Assembly: GCF_029892425.1 (NCBI RefSeq)
Contig: NZ_JARXWB010000042.1
Coordinates: forward strand, 1 to 64,000
Direction: 5' to 3'
From: Bradyrhizobium sp. BR13661
GTDB taxonomy: Bacteria > Pseudomonadota > Alphaproteobacteria > Rhizobiales > Xanthobacteraceae
Length of the DNA stretch: 64,000 nucleotides
Of the stretch, positions 17,856 through 26,884 are shown piece after piece; the first letter of the stretch is position 1, and each line of letters starts with the position of its first letter. A program made the position numbers and the translations under genes. Below the pieces are notes generated by a model. It had not been told where the DNA came from, searched no databases, and saw only the letters and a program-made list of their open reading frames with translations.

Positions 17856-17881
17856 GGCGGGAGATTAGCCGATTCCTCAGT

Positions 17882-18015
17882 CGTCGTCCTGGCGAAAGCC
17901 AGGACCCATTACCCCGAAAGGTGGTTGTCGCGCGAGCCACTAACCGCGAGTCTTCGCCAAACTCCTCCCTGTGGTAATGGGTCCTGGATCTGCGCTTCGC
18001 TTGTCCAGGACGACG
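17882..18015. repeat. Nested palindromic intergenic repeat
   Basis: CGTCGTCCTGG at 17882-17892 pairs with CCAGGACGACG at 18005-18015. An inner pair, ggacccattacc (17902-17913) and ggtaatgggtcc (17973-17984), nests inside. It occupies most of the gap between the divergent mmcB and GH13 genes. Outer-arm relatives occur at 57-92, 22304-22343 and 31509-31550. Confidence 0.8.
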
Positions 18016-18096
18016 GCGAGGGTGGGAACCCGATCTCATCACAGCACTTATCACGCAGCCGCCGCACCCCTCGGCGGGAGCATCGAGGCTGCGCGC

Positions 18097-19794
18097 ATGA
18101 TCGACGATCTCTGGTACAAGAACGCCATCATCTATTGCCTCTCGGTCGGCACCTACATGGATGCCGATGGCGACGGCATCGGCGACTTCAAGGGTTTGCT
18201 GCGCCGGCTCGATTATCTGCACGGGCTCGGCATCACCACGATCTGGCTGATGCCGTTCCAGACCTCGCCCGGACGGGACGACGGTTACGACATCGCCGAC
18301 TATTACAGCGTCGATTCCCGTTACGGCACGCTCGGCGATTTCGTCGAGTTCGCCCATGGCTGCAGGCAGCGCGGCATCCGCATCATCATCGACCTCGTCG
18401 TCAACCACACCTCCGATCAGCATCACTGGTTCAAGGATGCGCGGCGCGACAGGAACTCACCCTATCGCGACTGGTATGTCTGGGCGGACAAGAAGCCGGC
18501 CAACGCCAACCAGGGCATGGTGTTTCCCGGCGTGCAGAAATCGACCTGGACGCGCGACAAGGAAGCCGGCGCCTGGTACTTCCACCGCTTCTACGATTTC
18601 CAGCCCGATCTCAACACGTCGAACCCGCTTGTGCAGGCGGAGATCCTGAAGATCATGGGCTTCTGGATTCAGCTCGGGGTCTCAGGCTTTCGCATGGACG
18701 CGGTGCCCTTCGTGATCGCCACCAAGGGCGCAAAGGTGAGCAGGCCGCTCGAACAATACGACATGCTGCGCACCCTCCGCGAATTCCTGCAATGGCGCGA
18801 GGGCGACGCCATCATCCTGGCCGAAGCCAATGTGCTGCCCGATACCGACATGGAGTATTTCGGACGCGACGCCGACCGCATGCACATGATGTTCAATTTC
18901 CACGTCAACCAACATCTGTTCTATGCGCTGGCGTCGAGCGATTCACGTCCGCTCGCCAAGGCGCTCAAAGCAACAAAGCCGCGGCCGGCGTCGGCGCAAT
19001 GGGGCCTGTTCCTGCGTAATCATGACGAGCTCGACCTCGGACGACTGACCAAGGCGCAGCGCGACACCGTGTTCAACGCGTTCGGTCCCGACAAGGACAT
19101 GCAGCTTTACAATCGCGGCATCCGCCGTCGGCTCGCACCGATGCTCGGCGGCGACCGCAGGCGGATCGAGCTCGCCTACAGCCTGATGTGCACGCTGCCC
19201 GGCACGCCCGTGATCCGCTACGGCGACGAGATCGCGATGGGCGACGATCTCTCGCTGCCTGAGCGCGATTGCGCGCGGACTCCGATGCAGTGGTCGACCG
19301 AGCCGCATGGCGGCTTCACCAGCAGCGACAAGCCGGCTAGCCCCGTCATCGACAAGGGCCCCTACGGCTACGAACACGTCAACGTCGCAAAACAGCGGCG
19401 CGATCCGAATTCGATGCTGAACTGGACAGAGCGGATCGTGCGCATGCGCAAGGAGGTGCCCGAGATCGGCTGGGGCGATTTTGCTGTGATCCCGACGCGC
19501 GATCCCGCCGTGTTCATCATCCGCTATGACTGGCGCAATAATTCGGTGCTGTTCGTGCATAATCTCGACGAGAAGCCGCGTGAGATCGCGTTCACGGTGG
19601 GGCTGCCCGATGATGCCGGCGCGCACCTGATCAATCTGCTCGCGGAAGACCACAGCCACGCCGACAGGCGCGGGCAGCACCGCGTGGTGCTGGAGCCCTA
19701 TGGGTATCGGTGGTACCGGGTTGGCGGGCTGGATTATCTACTGAAGCGGAGCGATGTGGATGAGAAGACGGTGACGAAGGGGCACGGAAGGTAG
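18097..19794 (+). CDS. GH13 alpha-amylase family enzyme, trehalose-synthase-like
   Basis: A 565-residue (beta/alpha)8 glycoside hydrolase. The four GH13 regions are present: DLVVNHTSDQ (99-108), GFRMDAVPF with nucleophile Asp201, ILAEANV with acid/base Glu243, and LRNHDEL with Asp310. The start MIDDLWYKNAIIYCLSVGTYMDADGDGIGDFKGL and the PGTPVIRYGDEIAMGDDL segment resemble trehalose synthase or alpha-glucosyltransferases rather than endo-amylases. A GAGG eight bases ahead supports the ATG at 18097; the longer frame to 17971 runs through the palindromic repeat. It converges with a second GH13 gene. Exact activity is not provable from sequence. Confidence 0.87.
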   Translation: MIDDLWYKNAIIYCLSVGTYMDADGDGIGDFKGLLRRLDYLHGLGITTIWLMPFQTSPGRDDGYDIADYYSVDSRYGTLGDFVEFAHGCRQRGIRIIIDLVVNHTSDQHHWFKDARRDRNSPYRDWYVWADKKPANANQGMVFPGVQKSTWTRDKEAGAWYFHRFYDFQPDLNTSNPLVQAEILKIMGFWIQLGVSGFRMDAVPFVIATKGAKVSRPLEQYDMLRTLREFLQWREGDAIILAEANVLPDTDMEYFGRDADRMHMMFNFHVNQHLFYALASSDSRPLAKALKATKPRPASAQWGLFLRNHDELDLGRLTKAQRDTVFNAFGPDKDMQLYNRGIRRRLAPMLGGDRRRIELAYSLMCTLPGTPVIRYGDEIAMGDDLSLPERDCARTPMQWSTEPHGGFTSSDKPASPVIDKGPYGYEHVNVAKQRRDPNSMLNWTERIVRMRKEVPEIGWGDFAVIPTRDPAVFIIRYDWRNNSVLFVHNLDEKPREIAFTVGLPDDAGAHLINLLAEDHSHADRRGQHRVVLEPYGYRWYRVGGLDYLLKRSDVDEKTVTKGHGR

Positions 19795-19824
19795 CCCCTC
19801 ACATCGCTGTCGTCCCGGCAAGGG

Positions 19825-21423
19825 CTACGGCGGCACGACGATCACGCCCTCATTGCCGCGCAGATCCAATACGCCTTCGAGCTTCTCGCCCTCACGATCC
19901 AGAAACGTCGACAGCAATATCTCGCTGCCAAAACGTACCGCGCTCGTCGTCACCGCAATCGGCTCGGGGCCGAGATTGAGCACGACGATGAGCGCTCCGC
20001 CCGCGGCCTCGCGGCGATAGACGAGCAAATCTCCTTGCGCGGCGATCGGGTGATAGTCGCCGGCGAGCAGCGCCGGTGAACGCTTCCGCACCGCGATCAG
20101 GCGCTTGTAGAGGCTGAGAATCGAGCGCGTGTCGGCATCGAGATTGAGGACGTTCTCGCGGACATGATCCTCCGGCAGGGGCAACCATGGTCTCGCCTCA
20201 GAGAAGCCGGAGAAATCAGACGAATCCCACTGCATCGGCGTGCGGCAGCCGTCGCGCCCCACACCGATGCCCGGCATGTTCTTCTCGAAGGGATCCCTGA
20301 CATCCTCGGGCGCGATGGCGAGCTGATGCATGCCAATCTCGTCGCCGTAGTAAAGCGTCGGCGTACCGCGCAAGGTCAGCAGCAACATGGCGGCGACGCG
20401 AGCCTGCTCGGGCCCGACGCGGCTCGCGACGCGCGGGCGATCGTGATTGCCGAGCACCCAGTTCGGCCAGGCGCCTGTGGGCAGCGCCTTCTCGTAGTCG
20501 TCGATGATCTTCTCGATCGCGCGCGCGCTCCAGAAGGTCGAGAGCAGCGCGAAATTGAACGGCATCTGCGCGCCGGTGAGGTCATTGCCGTAATAGGCCA
20601 TGAGGCGGTGCAGGGGCAAATAGATCTCGCCGATCAGCACGCGCGCGGAATAGGCATCGGTGACACGCCGCATCTCGGCGATGACGTCAAACACCTCCGG
20701 CTGATCGGTAGAATATTGCGTCAGAATCCGTTCATTCGACGGCCGGCCTTCGACGTAATGCGGGTTCGGCGGATTGTCGCGAAACCCGGAATCCTTGATC
20801 AGGTGCCAGATCACGTCGACACGAAAGCCATCGACACCTTTCTCCAGCCAAAATCGCATCACGTCGTACATGGCGGCGCGGACGTCAGGATTGCGCCAAT
20901 TGAGGTCCGGCTGTTGGACGAGGAAGGCGTGATAGTAATATTGGCCGGTGGCCTCATCGAATTGCCATGCGCTGCCGCCGAACTCGGACAGCCAGTTGTT
21001 CGGCACGCCGCCATCCGGCGCCGGATCGCGCCAGATATACCAATCGCGTTTGGGATTATCGCGTGAGGAACGGCTTTCGACGAACCAGGGATGCTGGTCG
21101 GAGGTGTGGTTCGGCACGAGGTCGAGGATCAGCTTGAGGCCGCCTTCGTGCACAGCGCTGAGCAGCGCGTCGAAATCCGCCATCGCGCCGAACAACGGAT
21201 CGATGCCGACATAGTCGGAGATGTCGTAGCCGAAATCGGCCATCGGCGAGGGGAATATAGGCGACAGCCAGATCGCGTCGACACCGAGCGATTTGACGTA
21301 AGGCAGCCGCCGCAATATGCCGGCGAGATCACCGACGCCGTCGCCGTCTGAATCCTGAAAGGAGCGGGGATAGATCTGATAGAAGATGCCGTCGCGCCAC
21401 CAGTTCTTACTGCCCTGTACCAT
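19825..21423 (-). CDS. GH13 alpha-glucosidase (oligo-1,6-glucosidase type)
   Basis: A 532-residue enzyme expected to cleave terminal alpha-glucosides. It begins KNWWRDGIFYQIYPRSFQDSDGDGVGDLAGI, the standard alpha-glucosidase opening. Catalytic residues are Asp203 (GFRVDVIW), Glu266 (LIGEIYLP) and the transition-state Asp in VLGNHDRPR. The frame can open with a GTG at 21435, but that GTG overlaps the gggtggga ribosome site of the ATG at 21423, so I used the latter. It is tail to tail with the other GH13 gene, 30 bases apart. Cytoplasmic: no signal peptide is seen. The pair probably processes maltose, trehalose or sucrose. Confidence 0.88.
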   Translation of the reverse strand: MVQGSKNWWRDGIFYQIYPRSFQDSDGDGVGDLAGILRRLPYVKSLGVDAIWLSPIFPSPMADFGYDISDYVGIDPLFGAMADFDALLSAVHEGGLKLILDLVPNHTSDQHPWFVESRSSRDNPKRDWYIWRDPAPDGGVPNNWLSEFGGSAWQFDEATGQYYYHAFLVQQPDLNWRNPDVRAAMYDVMRFWLEKGVDGFRVDVIWHLIKDSGFRDNPPNPHYVEGRPSNERILTQYSTDQPEVFDVIAEMRRVTDAYSARVLIGEIYLPLHRLMAYYGNDLTGAQMPFNFALLSTFWSARAIEKIIDDYEKALPTGAWPNWVLGNHDRPRVASRVGPEQARVAAMLLLTLRGTPTLYYGDEIGMHQLAIAPEDVRDPFEKNMPGIGVGRDGCRTPMQWDSSDFSGFSEARPWLPLPEDHVRENVLNLDADTRSILSLYKRLIAVRKRSPALLAGDYHPIAAQGDLLVYRREAAGGALIVVLNLGPEPIAVTTSAVRFGSEILLSTFLDREGEKLEGVLDLRGNEGVIVVPP

Positions 21424-21595
21424 CGGAAATCCCACCCGGAAATCTGTGCTTCGCGCGAGAGAACGCGGAACGAACGCCCCGGTTCAAACAGCCACGCGAA
21501 TTGGGACGGCCATGTGACGGTCAGCCAGAGCTGTTCCGCGAGCGGGCCACGACTATTTTGCTTGGCGGCGCAGCAAAAATCGGCATTGTGGCGCC

Positions 21596-22264
21596 ATGAC
21601 CGAGCAAAACGATACCAAAGCCAAGGCCGGCGCGATCATCGTTCCCGTGACGCTGTTCGAGCAGAACTGCACCATCATCTGGGACGAGCCTTCCAAGAAG
21701 GCCGTGGTGATCGATCCCGGCGGGGACGTGCCGAAGATCCTGGATGCGATCAAGCAGACCGGCGTCACCGTGGAGAAGATCTGGCTGACCCATGGCCATA
21801 TCGACCATGTCGGCGGTGCGGCCGACTTGCGCGATGCGCTGAAGGTGCCGATCGAGGGCCCGCATGTGGCCGACAAATATCTGCTCGACAACGTGGTCGA
21901 GAGCGGCGCGCGCTTCGGCATGACCGGGGTGCGCAATTTCGAGCCGGACCGCTGGCTCGACGAGGGCGACACCGTGTCGATTGGCGCGCTGACATTCGAC
22001 ATCCTGCACTGCCCTGGTCACTCGCCGGGCAGCGTGGTGTTCTTCAACAGGGATTTGCGCTTCGCCCATGTCGGCGACGTGCTGTTTGCGGGCTCGGTCG
22101 GACGCACCGATCTGCCCGGCGGCAGTCATGCGACACTGATCAACTCGATCATGACCAAGCTGCTGCCGCTCGGCGACGACGTCGGCTTCATCTGCGGCCA
22201 CGGCGCCGGCTCGAGCATCGGGCAGGAGCGGATGACAAATCCGTTCATCACCGGCGAGATGTGA
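21596..22264 (+). CDS. Metallo-beta-lactamase fold hydrolase, glyoxalase II-like
   Basis: A 222-residue cytoplasmic hydrolase. Metal-ligand motifs are complete: THGHIDHVGG (HxHxDH), the His of HCPGHSPGSVVFF, the Asp in FAHVGDVLFAGSVGRTDLPGG, and the final His in CGHGAGSS. The GRTDLPGGS segment is typical of the small glyoxalase II-like or persulfide dioxygenase-like group (YcbL class). Length fits YcbL rather than full glyoxalase II, which has an extra helical domain. The substrate is probably a thioester but is not determined. It is divergent from the alpha-glucosidase gene. Confidence 0.85.
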   Translation: MTEQNDTKAKAGAIIVPVTLFEQNCTIIWDEPSKKAVVIDPGGDVPKILDAIKQTGVTVEKIWLTHGHIDHVGGAADLRDALKVPIEGPHVADKYLLDNVVESGARFGMTGVRNFEPDRWLDEGDTVSIGALTFDILHCPGHSPGSVVFFNRDLRFAHVGDVLFAGSVGRTDLPGGSHATLINSIMTKLLPLGDDVGFICGHGAGSSIGQERMTNPFITGEM

Positions 22265-22303
22265 GTCTTGTTCGGCGGCGTCGGCCACCGCCGCCACAAA
22301 CAC

Positions 22304-22343
22304 CGCCGTCGTCCCGGACAAGCGTCAGCGCAGATCCAGGACG
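22304..22343. repeat. Partial palindromic repeat (cgtcgtcccggacaagcg type)
   Basis: Contains ccgtcgtcccggacaagcg followed by gcgcagatccaggac. It is in the gap between the converging MBL-fold gene and the esterase gene, a few bases after the former's stop. It relates to the elements at 57-92, 17882-18015 and 31509-31550. Confidence 0.5.
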
Positions 22344-22366
22344 GCAGCTGAGTTTGTATCGACCAA

Positions 22367-23563
22367 CTACTTCATCAAGCCCGCGGCGGTCAGTGCACGG
22401 GTGATGATCTGGCCGAGATCGAAGCCTCGGCCTTTGGCGCGCTTCGGCTCGGCCTTCTCCTCGGCGACTTTCGCACGGATCGTGCGGGCGAGGTGCGGGG
22501 CGGGTGAGCGCGCAGGCACAGGCTTTGCCAGAGCTACAGGCTTTGTCTCGGCCTTTTTCTTGGCGTCCTGAATCCAGCCGGTCAGGCCGAAGAATTTTGC
22601 GATGTGATAGGATGAGGAGATGCCGGCCTCGATCAGGAAGGCGCCTTCGATGCCATAGCGCTGGTCGTTGTCGGCGAGCCCGAGTGGCGTGCCGTGGGCC
22701 ATGCCTGTGATGGCGTAGGATTCGACCAGCGTCTCACCGCTCTTGTTCCACCAGGCCTGGCGCGGATAGCCGTCGACATTGGTCTCGGCCATCGGCGTCA
22801 TCGGCAGATCGTGCAGATCGAGCCACTGCTTGACGATCTCGTTGGCATTGCCGGGATTGACGGTGCGATCGGCGCTGCCATGCCACACCGAAATTTTCGG
22901 CCATGGCCCGCGATGGTCAGAGGCGCGCCGCACGAAATCGCCAAGCTCGCGCTCGGGCCGCGCAGGCGAATGGAACATGCCGTCGAGCGCCTCGCGCAGA
23001 TTCGACGCAATGCCGTAAGGCAGACCTGCGATGATCGCGCCGGCTGCGAACACTTCCGGATAGGTCGCGAGCATCACCGAAGCCATGCCGCCGCCGGCCG
23101 AGAGTCCGGTGATGAAGACGCGTTTGGGATCGACGCGATGCGCCTGAACCATATGCGCGATCATCTCGCGGATCGAACGCGCCTCGCCGCTGTCGCGCGC
23201 GGTGTCCTCGGGGCTGAACCAGTTGAAGCAGGTGTTGCCGTTGTTGACGCGCTGCTGCTCGGGCAGCACCAATGCAAAGCCGTAGTGACGCGCGAGCGTC
23301 GACCAGCCGGCGCCGAGATCGTAAGCGGCTGCCGTCTGGCCGCAGCCATGCAGCACGACGACGAGCGCGCGCGGCTTCTGCAATTCCGCCGGCACGAACG
23401 CGAACATGCGCAGGGCCCCCGGATTGTCGCCGAAGCCGGTGACTTCCGTCAGCGGGCTGGACGTATCAGTGCCTGCACCGAAGTCCGGCAGACGCAGACC
23501 GTCCATTCTTCGATCGAGTCTCGGCAGGCGTCTCAACAGATCGACATTGCGGGCAAGCGACAC
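22367..23563 (-). CDS. PHB depolymerase-family serine esterase (LpqC/extracellular PhaZ-like alpha/beta-hydrolase)
   Basis: A 398-residue alpha/beta-hydrolase. It has the oxyanion-hole stretch ALVVVLHGCGQTAAAYD, the nucleophile box GLSAGGGMAS, an Asp in VWHGSADRTVNPGNA and the His in GMAHGTPLG. The C-terminal 70 residues are lysine-, proline- and alanine-rich and not part of the catalytic fold. No signal peptide is evident, unlike true secreted depolymerases, so the substrate may be something other than PHB. I chose the GTG at 23563 (VSLARNVDLLRRLPR), which has AGGA seven bases ahead; a TTG at 23590 is also in frame. Confidence 0.82.
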   Translation of the reverse strand: MSLARNVDLLRRLPRLDRRMDGLRLPDFGAGTDTSSPLTEVTGFGDNPGALRMFAFVPAELQKPRALVVVLHGCGQTAAAYDLGAGWSTLARHYGFALVLPEQQRVNNGNTCFNWFSPEDTARDSGEARSIREMIAHMVQAHRVDPKRVFITGLSAGGGMASVMLATYPEVFAAGAIIAGLPYGIASNLREALDGMFHSPARPERELGDFVRRASDHRGPWPKISVWHGSADRTVNPGNANEIVKQWLDLHDLPMTPMAETNVDGYPRQAWWNKSGETLVESYAITGMAHGTPLGLADNDQRYGIEGAFLIEAGISSSYHIAKFFGLTGWIQDAKKKAETKPVALAKPVPARSPAPHLARTIRAKVAEEKAEPKRAKGRGFDLGQIITRALTAAGLMK

Positions 23564-24025
23564 GGCAAATTCCTGGTGGGCGGCTTTCAACGTTTACCCA
23601 GAGCAGATAGTTGCTGCAGTGCAAAATGAAAAGACCGTGTGCTGCCGATCACTCCTAGATCACACAAAATCCCGCAGAAATCCGCACGTATTAACCGCAG
23701 TGCCTCAACTTCGTGCAGCGGCGCGACACATCCATGACAGGAATGCGGCTGACGTCATCATTAACGCCGCAAACAGCACGAGCGAGACGAGAAATCCTGC
23801 GCGCGTTGATTGCAGTGATTCGATCGCGAAGAACACCACGCCGATGCGCAACCTGTGGTCAACCGCCACGGGCTGCGACACCGCTTGGGCGGCGCCCCTG
23901 CGGATCTGCTTTGTGACGGTTTGATGCATGGCATCAGCTTTAACCGCACGATGACCGGCTTGGCGCCTTGGCCTGATTGCTGCATGTCGGCTCCCGCTGA
24001 TTCAGCGGGCTCGGAAGTCTTCCGG
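23564..24025. other. 462-base gap between the esterase gene and sthA
   Basis: The gap should contain the promoters of two divergent genes. The only coding candidate is a weak leftward 74-codon frame at 23705-23929. No palindromic repeat or RNA gene is seen. The sequence around 23600-23700 is less GC-rich than its surroundings, as expected for a promoter region. Confidence 0.5.
23705..23929 (-). CDS. Possible small membrane protein
   Basis: A 74-codon frame opening with ATG at 23929. A basic N-terminal part of about 30 residues is followed by hydrophobic runs (RIGVVFFAIE and GFLVSLVLFAALMMTSAAFLSWM), so one or two membrane spans are plausible. No convincing ribosome site precedes the ATG and I recognise no family. 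It is listed because it is the best coding candidate in a long gap. It may equally be chance. Confidence 0.35.
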   Translation of the reverse strand: MHQTVTKQIRRGAAQAVSQPVAVDHRLRIGVVFFAIESLQSTRAGFLVSLVLFAALMMTSAAFLSWMCRAAARS

Positions 24026-25417
24026 ATGTACGACTACGACATGGTGGTGATCGGCTCGGGCCCATCGGGGCGCCGGGCCGCGGTGCAATGTGCCAAGCTC
24101 GGCAAGGCTGTGCTTGTGGTGGAAAAAGGCCGGCGGGTCGGCGGCGTCTCGGTTCACACCGGCACGATCCCCTCCAAGACGCTGCGCGAGACGGTGCTCA
24201 ATCTCTCGGGCTGGCGCGAGCGCGGCTTTTACGGCCGCTCCTACCGGGTGAAGCAGGATATCGCCGCGAGCGATCTGATGACGCGGCTGCAGAAGACGCT
24301 CGACCACGAGGTCGAGGTGCTCGAGCATCAATTCAGCCGCAACCTCGTCCGCACCGCCAATGGCGAGGCGCGCCTGGTGTCGCCGCACGAGGTCGAGATC
24401 ACCAGCGCCATCGGCGAGACCAAGACCGTGTCGGCCGCCTTCATCCTGATCGCCTGCGGCACGCGCCCGTTCCGCCCCGACTATGTGCCGTTCGACGGCG
24501 TCACCGTGCTCGACAGCGACGAGATCATCGAGCTGCCAAAACTGCCGCGCAGCCTCGCCGTGATCGGCGCCGGCGTGATCGGTGTCGAATACGCCACCAT
24601 CTTCAGCGCGCTCGACGTGCCCGTGACCCTGATCGAGCCGCGGCCGACCTTCCTCGATTTCATCGACAAGGAACTGATCGACGAGTTCATGCACGAGCTG
24701 CGCGACCGCAACGTCGCGCTGCGGCTCGGCGCCAAGGTCAATTCGATCGAGAAGAATGCGCAGGGCAGCACCGTCACGCATCTCTCCGACGGGCGACACG
24801 TCACCACGGAAATGCTGCTGTTTGCGGCCGGCCGCGTCGGCGCCACCGACCGGCTCAATCTGGAGGCCGCCGGCATCGCCGTCGATCATCGCGGCCGCAT
24901 CAAGGTCGACCCTGTCACCTTGCAGACCAGCGTGCCGCACATCTATGCGGCCGGCGACGTGATCGGCTTTCCGAGCCTCGCCTCGACCTCGATGGAGCAG
25001 GGCCGCGTCGCCGCCTGCCACGCGCTCGGCATGGAGCCCTTGGCGCCGCCGGAATTCTTTCCCTACGGCATCTATTCGGTGCCGGAGATCTCGACCGCCG
25101 GGCTGACGGAAGAAGAGGTGCGCACGCGCGGCATTCCCTACGAGGTCGGCATCGCCCGCTTCCGCGAGACCTCGCGCGGTCACATCATGGGGCTGAACAG
25201 CGGCATGATGAAGATGATCTTCTCGACCAAGACCCGCCGCCTGCTCGGCGTACACATTCTCGGCGAAGGCGCCACCGAGCTGATCCATATCGGCCAGGCC
25301 GTGCTGAATCTCAAAGGCACCATCGACTATTTCATCCAGAACACGTTCAACTATCCGACGCTGGCCGAGGCCTACAAGATCGCCGGGCTCGATGCGTGGA
25401 ACAGGATGACGCGGTGA
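24026..25417 (+). CDS. sthA: Soluble pyridine nucleotide (NAD(P)+) transhydrogenase
   Basis: A 463-residue FAD flavoprotein that exchanges reducing equivalents between NADPH and NAD+. The FAD site is VVIGSGPSGRRAAVQCAKLG at the N-terminus, and the NAD site is AVIGAGVIGVEYATIFSAL. In place of the disulfide of lipoamide dehydrogenases it has VHTGTIPSKTLRE, the SthA pattern. The second FAD motif is IYAAGDVIGFPSLA. The C-terminal dimer domain ends with NYPTLAEAYKIAGLDAWNR. The frame extends back to 23855, but family alignment starts at MYDYDMVVIG, the ATG at 24026. Confidence 0.93.
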   Translation: MYDYDMVVIGSGPSGRRAAVQCAKLGKAVLVVEKGRRVGGVSVHTGTIPSKTLRETVLNLSGWRERGFYGRSYRVKQDIAASDLMTRLQKTLDHEVEVLEHQFSRNLVRTANGEARLVSPHEVEITSAIGETKTVSAAFILIACGTRPFRPDYVPFDGVTVLDSDEIIELPKLPRSLAVIGAGVIGVEYATIFSALDVPVTLIEPRPTFLDFIDKELIDEFMHELRDRNVALRLGAKVNSIEKNAQGSTVTHLSDGRHVTTEMLLFAAGRVGATDRLNLEAAGIAVDHRGRIKVDPVTLQTSVPHIYAAGDVIGFPSLASTSMEQGRVAACHALGMEPLAPPEFFPYGIYSVPEISTAGLTEEEVRTRGIPYEVGIARFRETSRGHIMGLNSGMMKMIFSTKTRRLLGVHILGEGATELIHIGQAVLNLKGTIDYFIQNTFNYPTLAEAYKIAGLDAWNRMTR

Positions 25418-25586
25418 TCCTTCCTCACCTCGCCGCGTAAGAACGGGGAGAGGGAGAAGAGACATCTCGTCTCAGCGCGCATGCCTTTCATTCCGCAGCG
25501 CGGGACATCGCGCGATTGCGTTCGTGCCATCGGACACGTAGCTTCCGCCTACCAACAAATAGAAAAACAAAGCCGGAGAGAACGCC

Positions 25587-26822
25587 ATGGCGCGCCTGAA
25601 GTTTGGGGCCTTTCTTGCCCCGCATCACCCGATCGGGGAGCACCCGATGCTCCAGTTCCGGCGCGATCTCGACCTGGTCGAGCAGCTCGACAATCTCGGC
25701 TATGACGAGTTCTGGTGCGGCGAGCACCATTCCTCCGGCTGGGAGATGATCGCTTCGCCCGAAATGTTCCTGGCCGCAGCCGGCGAGCGCACCAAGCGGA
25801 TCAGGCTCGGCACCGGCGTGATATCGCTGCCCTATCACCATCCCTTCAACGTCGCCCAGCGCATGGTGCAGCTCGACCATATGACGGGCGGCCGCGCCAT
25901 CTTCGGCTCCGGCCCGGGCGCGCTCGCCTCCGACGCGCACACGCTCGGCATCGATCCGATGACGCAGCGCGATCGCCAGGACGAGGCGATCGACGTGATC
26001 CGTCGCCTGTTCAACGGCGAGCGTGTCACCGCCAAGACCGACTGGTTCACCATGAACGACGCCGCGCTGCAGATCCTGCCCCTGCAGGAGGAGATGCCGT
26101 TCGTCGTGGCCTCGCAGATCTCGCCTTCGGGCATGACGCTGGCCGGCAAATACGGCATCGGCATCATCTCGCTGGGCTCGATGACGACACAGGGGCTGAT
26201 GTCGCTGCAGCAGCAATGGCAGTTCGCCGAAGATGCCGCCAAAAAGCATGGCACCAAGGTCAACCGCGCCGACTGGCGCGTGCTCCTGTCCTTCCACATC
26301 GCCGAGAGCCGTGAGCAGGCGCGGAAAGAAGCCGGCGCCGGGCTGATGCGCTGGCACAACGAATATAATGTCGGCACGCTGCAGCGGCCGGGCCTGACCG
26401 AATTCTCCTCGCCCGACGAAGCCGTGGACAAGACCGCGTTTGTCGAGGGCGCGGCGTCAACCATCGGCACGCCCGACGATCTCGTCAAAACCATCAAGAA
26501 CGTGATGGAAGTCTCCGGCGGCGTCGGCGCCATCATCGGCTTCGTGCATGACTGGGCCAATCCGGAAGCCACGCGCCGCAGCTGGGACATGGTGGCGCGC
26601 TATGTCGTACCTGAAATCAACGGCTATATCGACGGCCTGCGCAGGTCGCAAAAGTTCGTGATCGAGAACCGCGCGATCTTCGAGCGCGCGGGACAAGCCG
26701 TGATGGCCAAGATCATGCAAAACGAGAAGGCCGCCGAGGCGCTGAAGGTGACCGGCCCCGGCCGCGTCGCCATTCCCGCCGTCAACGCGCCGGATCTGCA
26801 GAAGGAAGCGGCCAAGCGATAG
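25587..26822 (+). CDS. LLM class flavin-dependent monooxygenase (limonene 1,2-monooxygenase-like)
   Basis: A 411-residue bacterial-luciferase family protein. It opens KFGAFLAPHHPIGEHPMLQFRRDLDLVEQLDNLGYDEFWCGEHHSSGWE, continues with RIRLGTGVISLPYHHPFNVAQRMVQLDHMTGGRAIFGSGPG, and has EMPFVVASQISPSGMTLAGKYGIGIIS. These match the reduced-FMN-dependent LLM group. The start has GGAGAG ahead. A cytochrome P450 gene follows 62 bases downstream on the same strand, so the two may act on one terpene-like or other hydrophobic substrate. The flavin reductase partner is not adjacent. Substrate assignment is a guess from family resemblance. Confidence 0.85.
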   Translation: MARLKFGAFLAPHHPIGEHPMLQFRRDLDLVEQLDNLGYDEFWCGEHHSSGWEMIASPEMFLAAAGERTKRIRLGTGVISLPYHHPFNVAQRMVQLDHMTGGRAIFGSGPGALASDAHTLGIDPMTQRDRQDEAIDVIRRLFNGERVTAKTDWFTMNDAALQILPLQEEMPFVVASQISPSGMTLAGKYGIGIISLGSMTTQGLMSLQQQWQFAEDAAKKHGTKVNRADWRVLLSFHIAESREQARKEAGAGLMRWHNEYNVGTLQRPGLTEFSSPDEAVDKTAFVEGAASTIGTPDDLVKTIKNVMEVSGGVGAIIGFVHDWANPEATRRSWDMVARYVVPEINGYIDGLRRSQKFVIENRAIFERAGQAVMAKIMQNEKAAEALKVTGPGRVAIPAVNAPDLQKEAAKR

Positions 26823-26884
26823 GTCTAGATCACCCGTCGTCGCCGGATTGTGCTATAGAAGCGCGGCTAACCGGAGCAATCGTC

